DNA of 64,000 nucleotides from Ctenosaura bakeri. Its lineage: Eukaryota; Chordata; Lepidosauria; Squamata; Iguanidae. Numbering within the stretch: the first letter of the stretch is position 1; each line of letters begins with the position of its first letter. The position numbers were made by a program, and so were the translations under genes. The notes below the pieces were generated by a model. The model worked only from the letters and a program-made list of their open reading frames with translations, was not told where the DNA came from and searched no databases. The stretch spans positions 806,001 through 870,000 of the forward strand of contig CAOLHI010000564.1 in NCBI GenBank assembly GCA_948474755.1, written 5' to 3'. Of the stretch, positions 63,625 through 64,000 are shown one piece after another.

Positions 63625-64000
63625 ATCTTCAAATGGAGTTTATTGAGACATTCAGCTATGTCTGTCAATCTACATCCACACCCACTACTAAAAAATAAAA
63701 TATCCACATTTCACGGTCAGAACAACAATTCTTAAAAGGGAGGGGGAAACACTTTTAAGCGCCAAGCCTAGTGTATAAATAAATGACTAGTTCCTTTTCA
63801 TATCAAAATTCACATAAAAAAATTGCCAGCTCCCATCCCACCCCCAGCCCCTATTTCTACCTGAAAGCCATGATAAATGTAAAAATTTGAATACACACAC
63901 ATTGTAGTCAAAGGAGAAAAAGGTGCAAATCCTAGTAACAGCTTCTGGAGTGGCATTTGCGGCATTTGATCATACAATTTATGTACTCATTCCCAAAGGT
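63625..64000 (-). other. Possible 3' UTR end of a minus-strand gene (RNF145 candidate)
   Basis: On the minus strand, AATAAA lies at 63644-63639, and the sequence above it (63645-64000) is AT-rich, non-repetitive and without protein-like frames, as in a 3' UTR. In human and chicken the gene upstream of EBF1 on the same strand is RNF145, so its 3' end would be expected in this direction. I cannot recognise the UTR sequence itself, so the assignment rests on synteny and one polyadenylation signal. Confidence 0.3.

Overview
The window looks like genomic DNA from a squamate reptile, probably a lizard. It carries a vertebrate single-copy developmental gene with short, canonically spliced exons in a GC-rich CpG island. 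The rest is AT-rich DNA full of CR1 LINE copies, tRNA-headed and 5S-rRNA-headed SINEs, hAT- and Tigger/pogo-like MITEs, solo LTRs and microsatellites. No bacterial or viral gene cluster, CRISPR array or operon is visible. The species assignment is inference from repeat content.

The only protein-coding gene I can support is the 5' end of EBF1 (early B-cell factor 1, COE family) on the minus strand. Four consecutive coding exons have exact GT/AG junctions and compatible phases: exon 1 at 14813-14946 (start codon), exon 2 at 12607-12763, exon 3 at 11876-11939 and exon 4 at 10753-10808. Together they encode residues 1-137, the N-terminus and first part of the DNA-binding domain. Exon 5, which should carry the zinc-binding COE motif, was not found down to position 1, so intron 4 is longer than 10.7 kb.

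Layout. 1-10,200 is intron 4 of EBF1, with two 5S-derived SINEs, a tRNA-type SINE and simple repeats. About 10,200-16,800 is the CpG island with exons 4 to 1, the 5' UTR and the promoter region. The 671 bases just upstream of the start codon contain no ATG on the sense strand. 16,800-19,300 is upstream flank that is still fairly CpG-rich. 19,300-63,600 is intergenic and packed with transposable elements: a degenerate 2.2-kb CR1 copy, a CR1 3' end, two solo LTRs of one family in opposite orientation, two copies of a hAT-like element with recognisable 8-bp target duplications, five Tigger/pogo-like MITEs with TA flanks, and two families of palindromic MITEs. The last about 380 bases may be the 3' UTR end of a convergently placed minus-strand gene. 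RNF145 is the candidate, from conserved synteny only.

I did not find a new biological system. The points most worth a second look are the ATG-free EBF1 leader with a weak start context, the SINEs that share one body under two different Pol III heads, the hAT pair with tandem internal repeats and nested insertions, and an inverted duplication at 33.8-34.0 kb.
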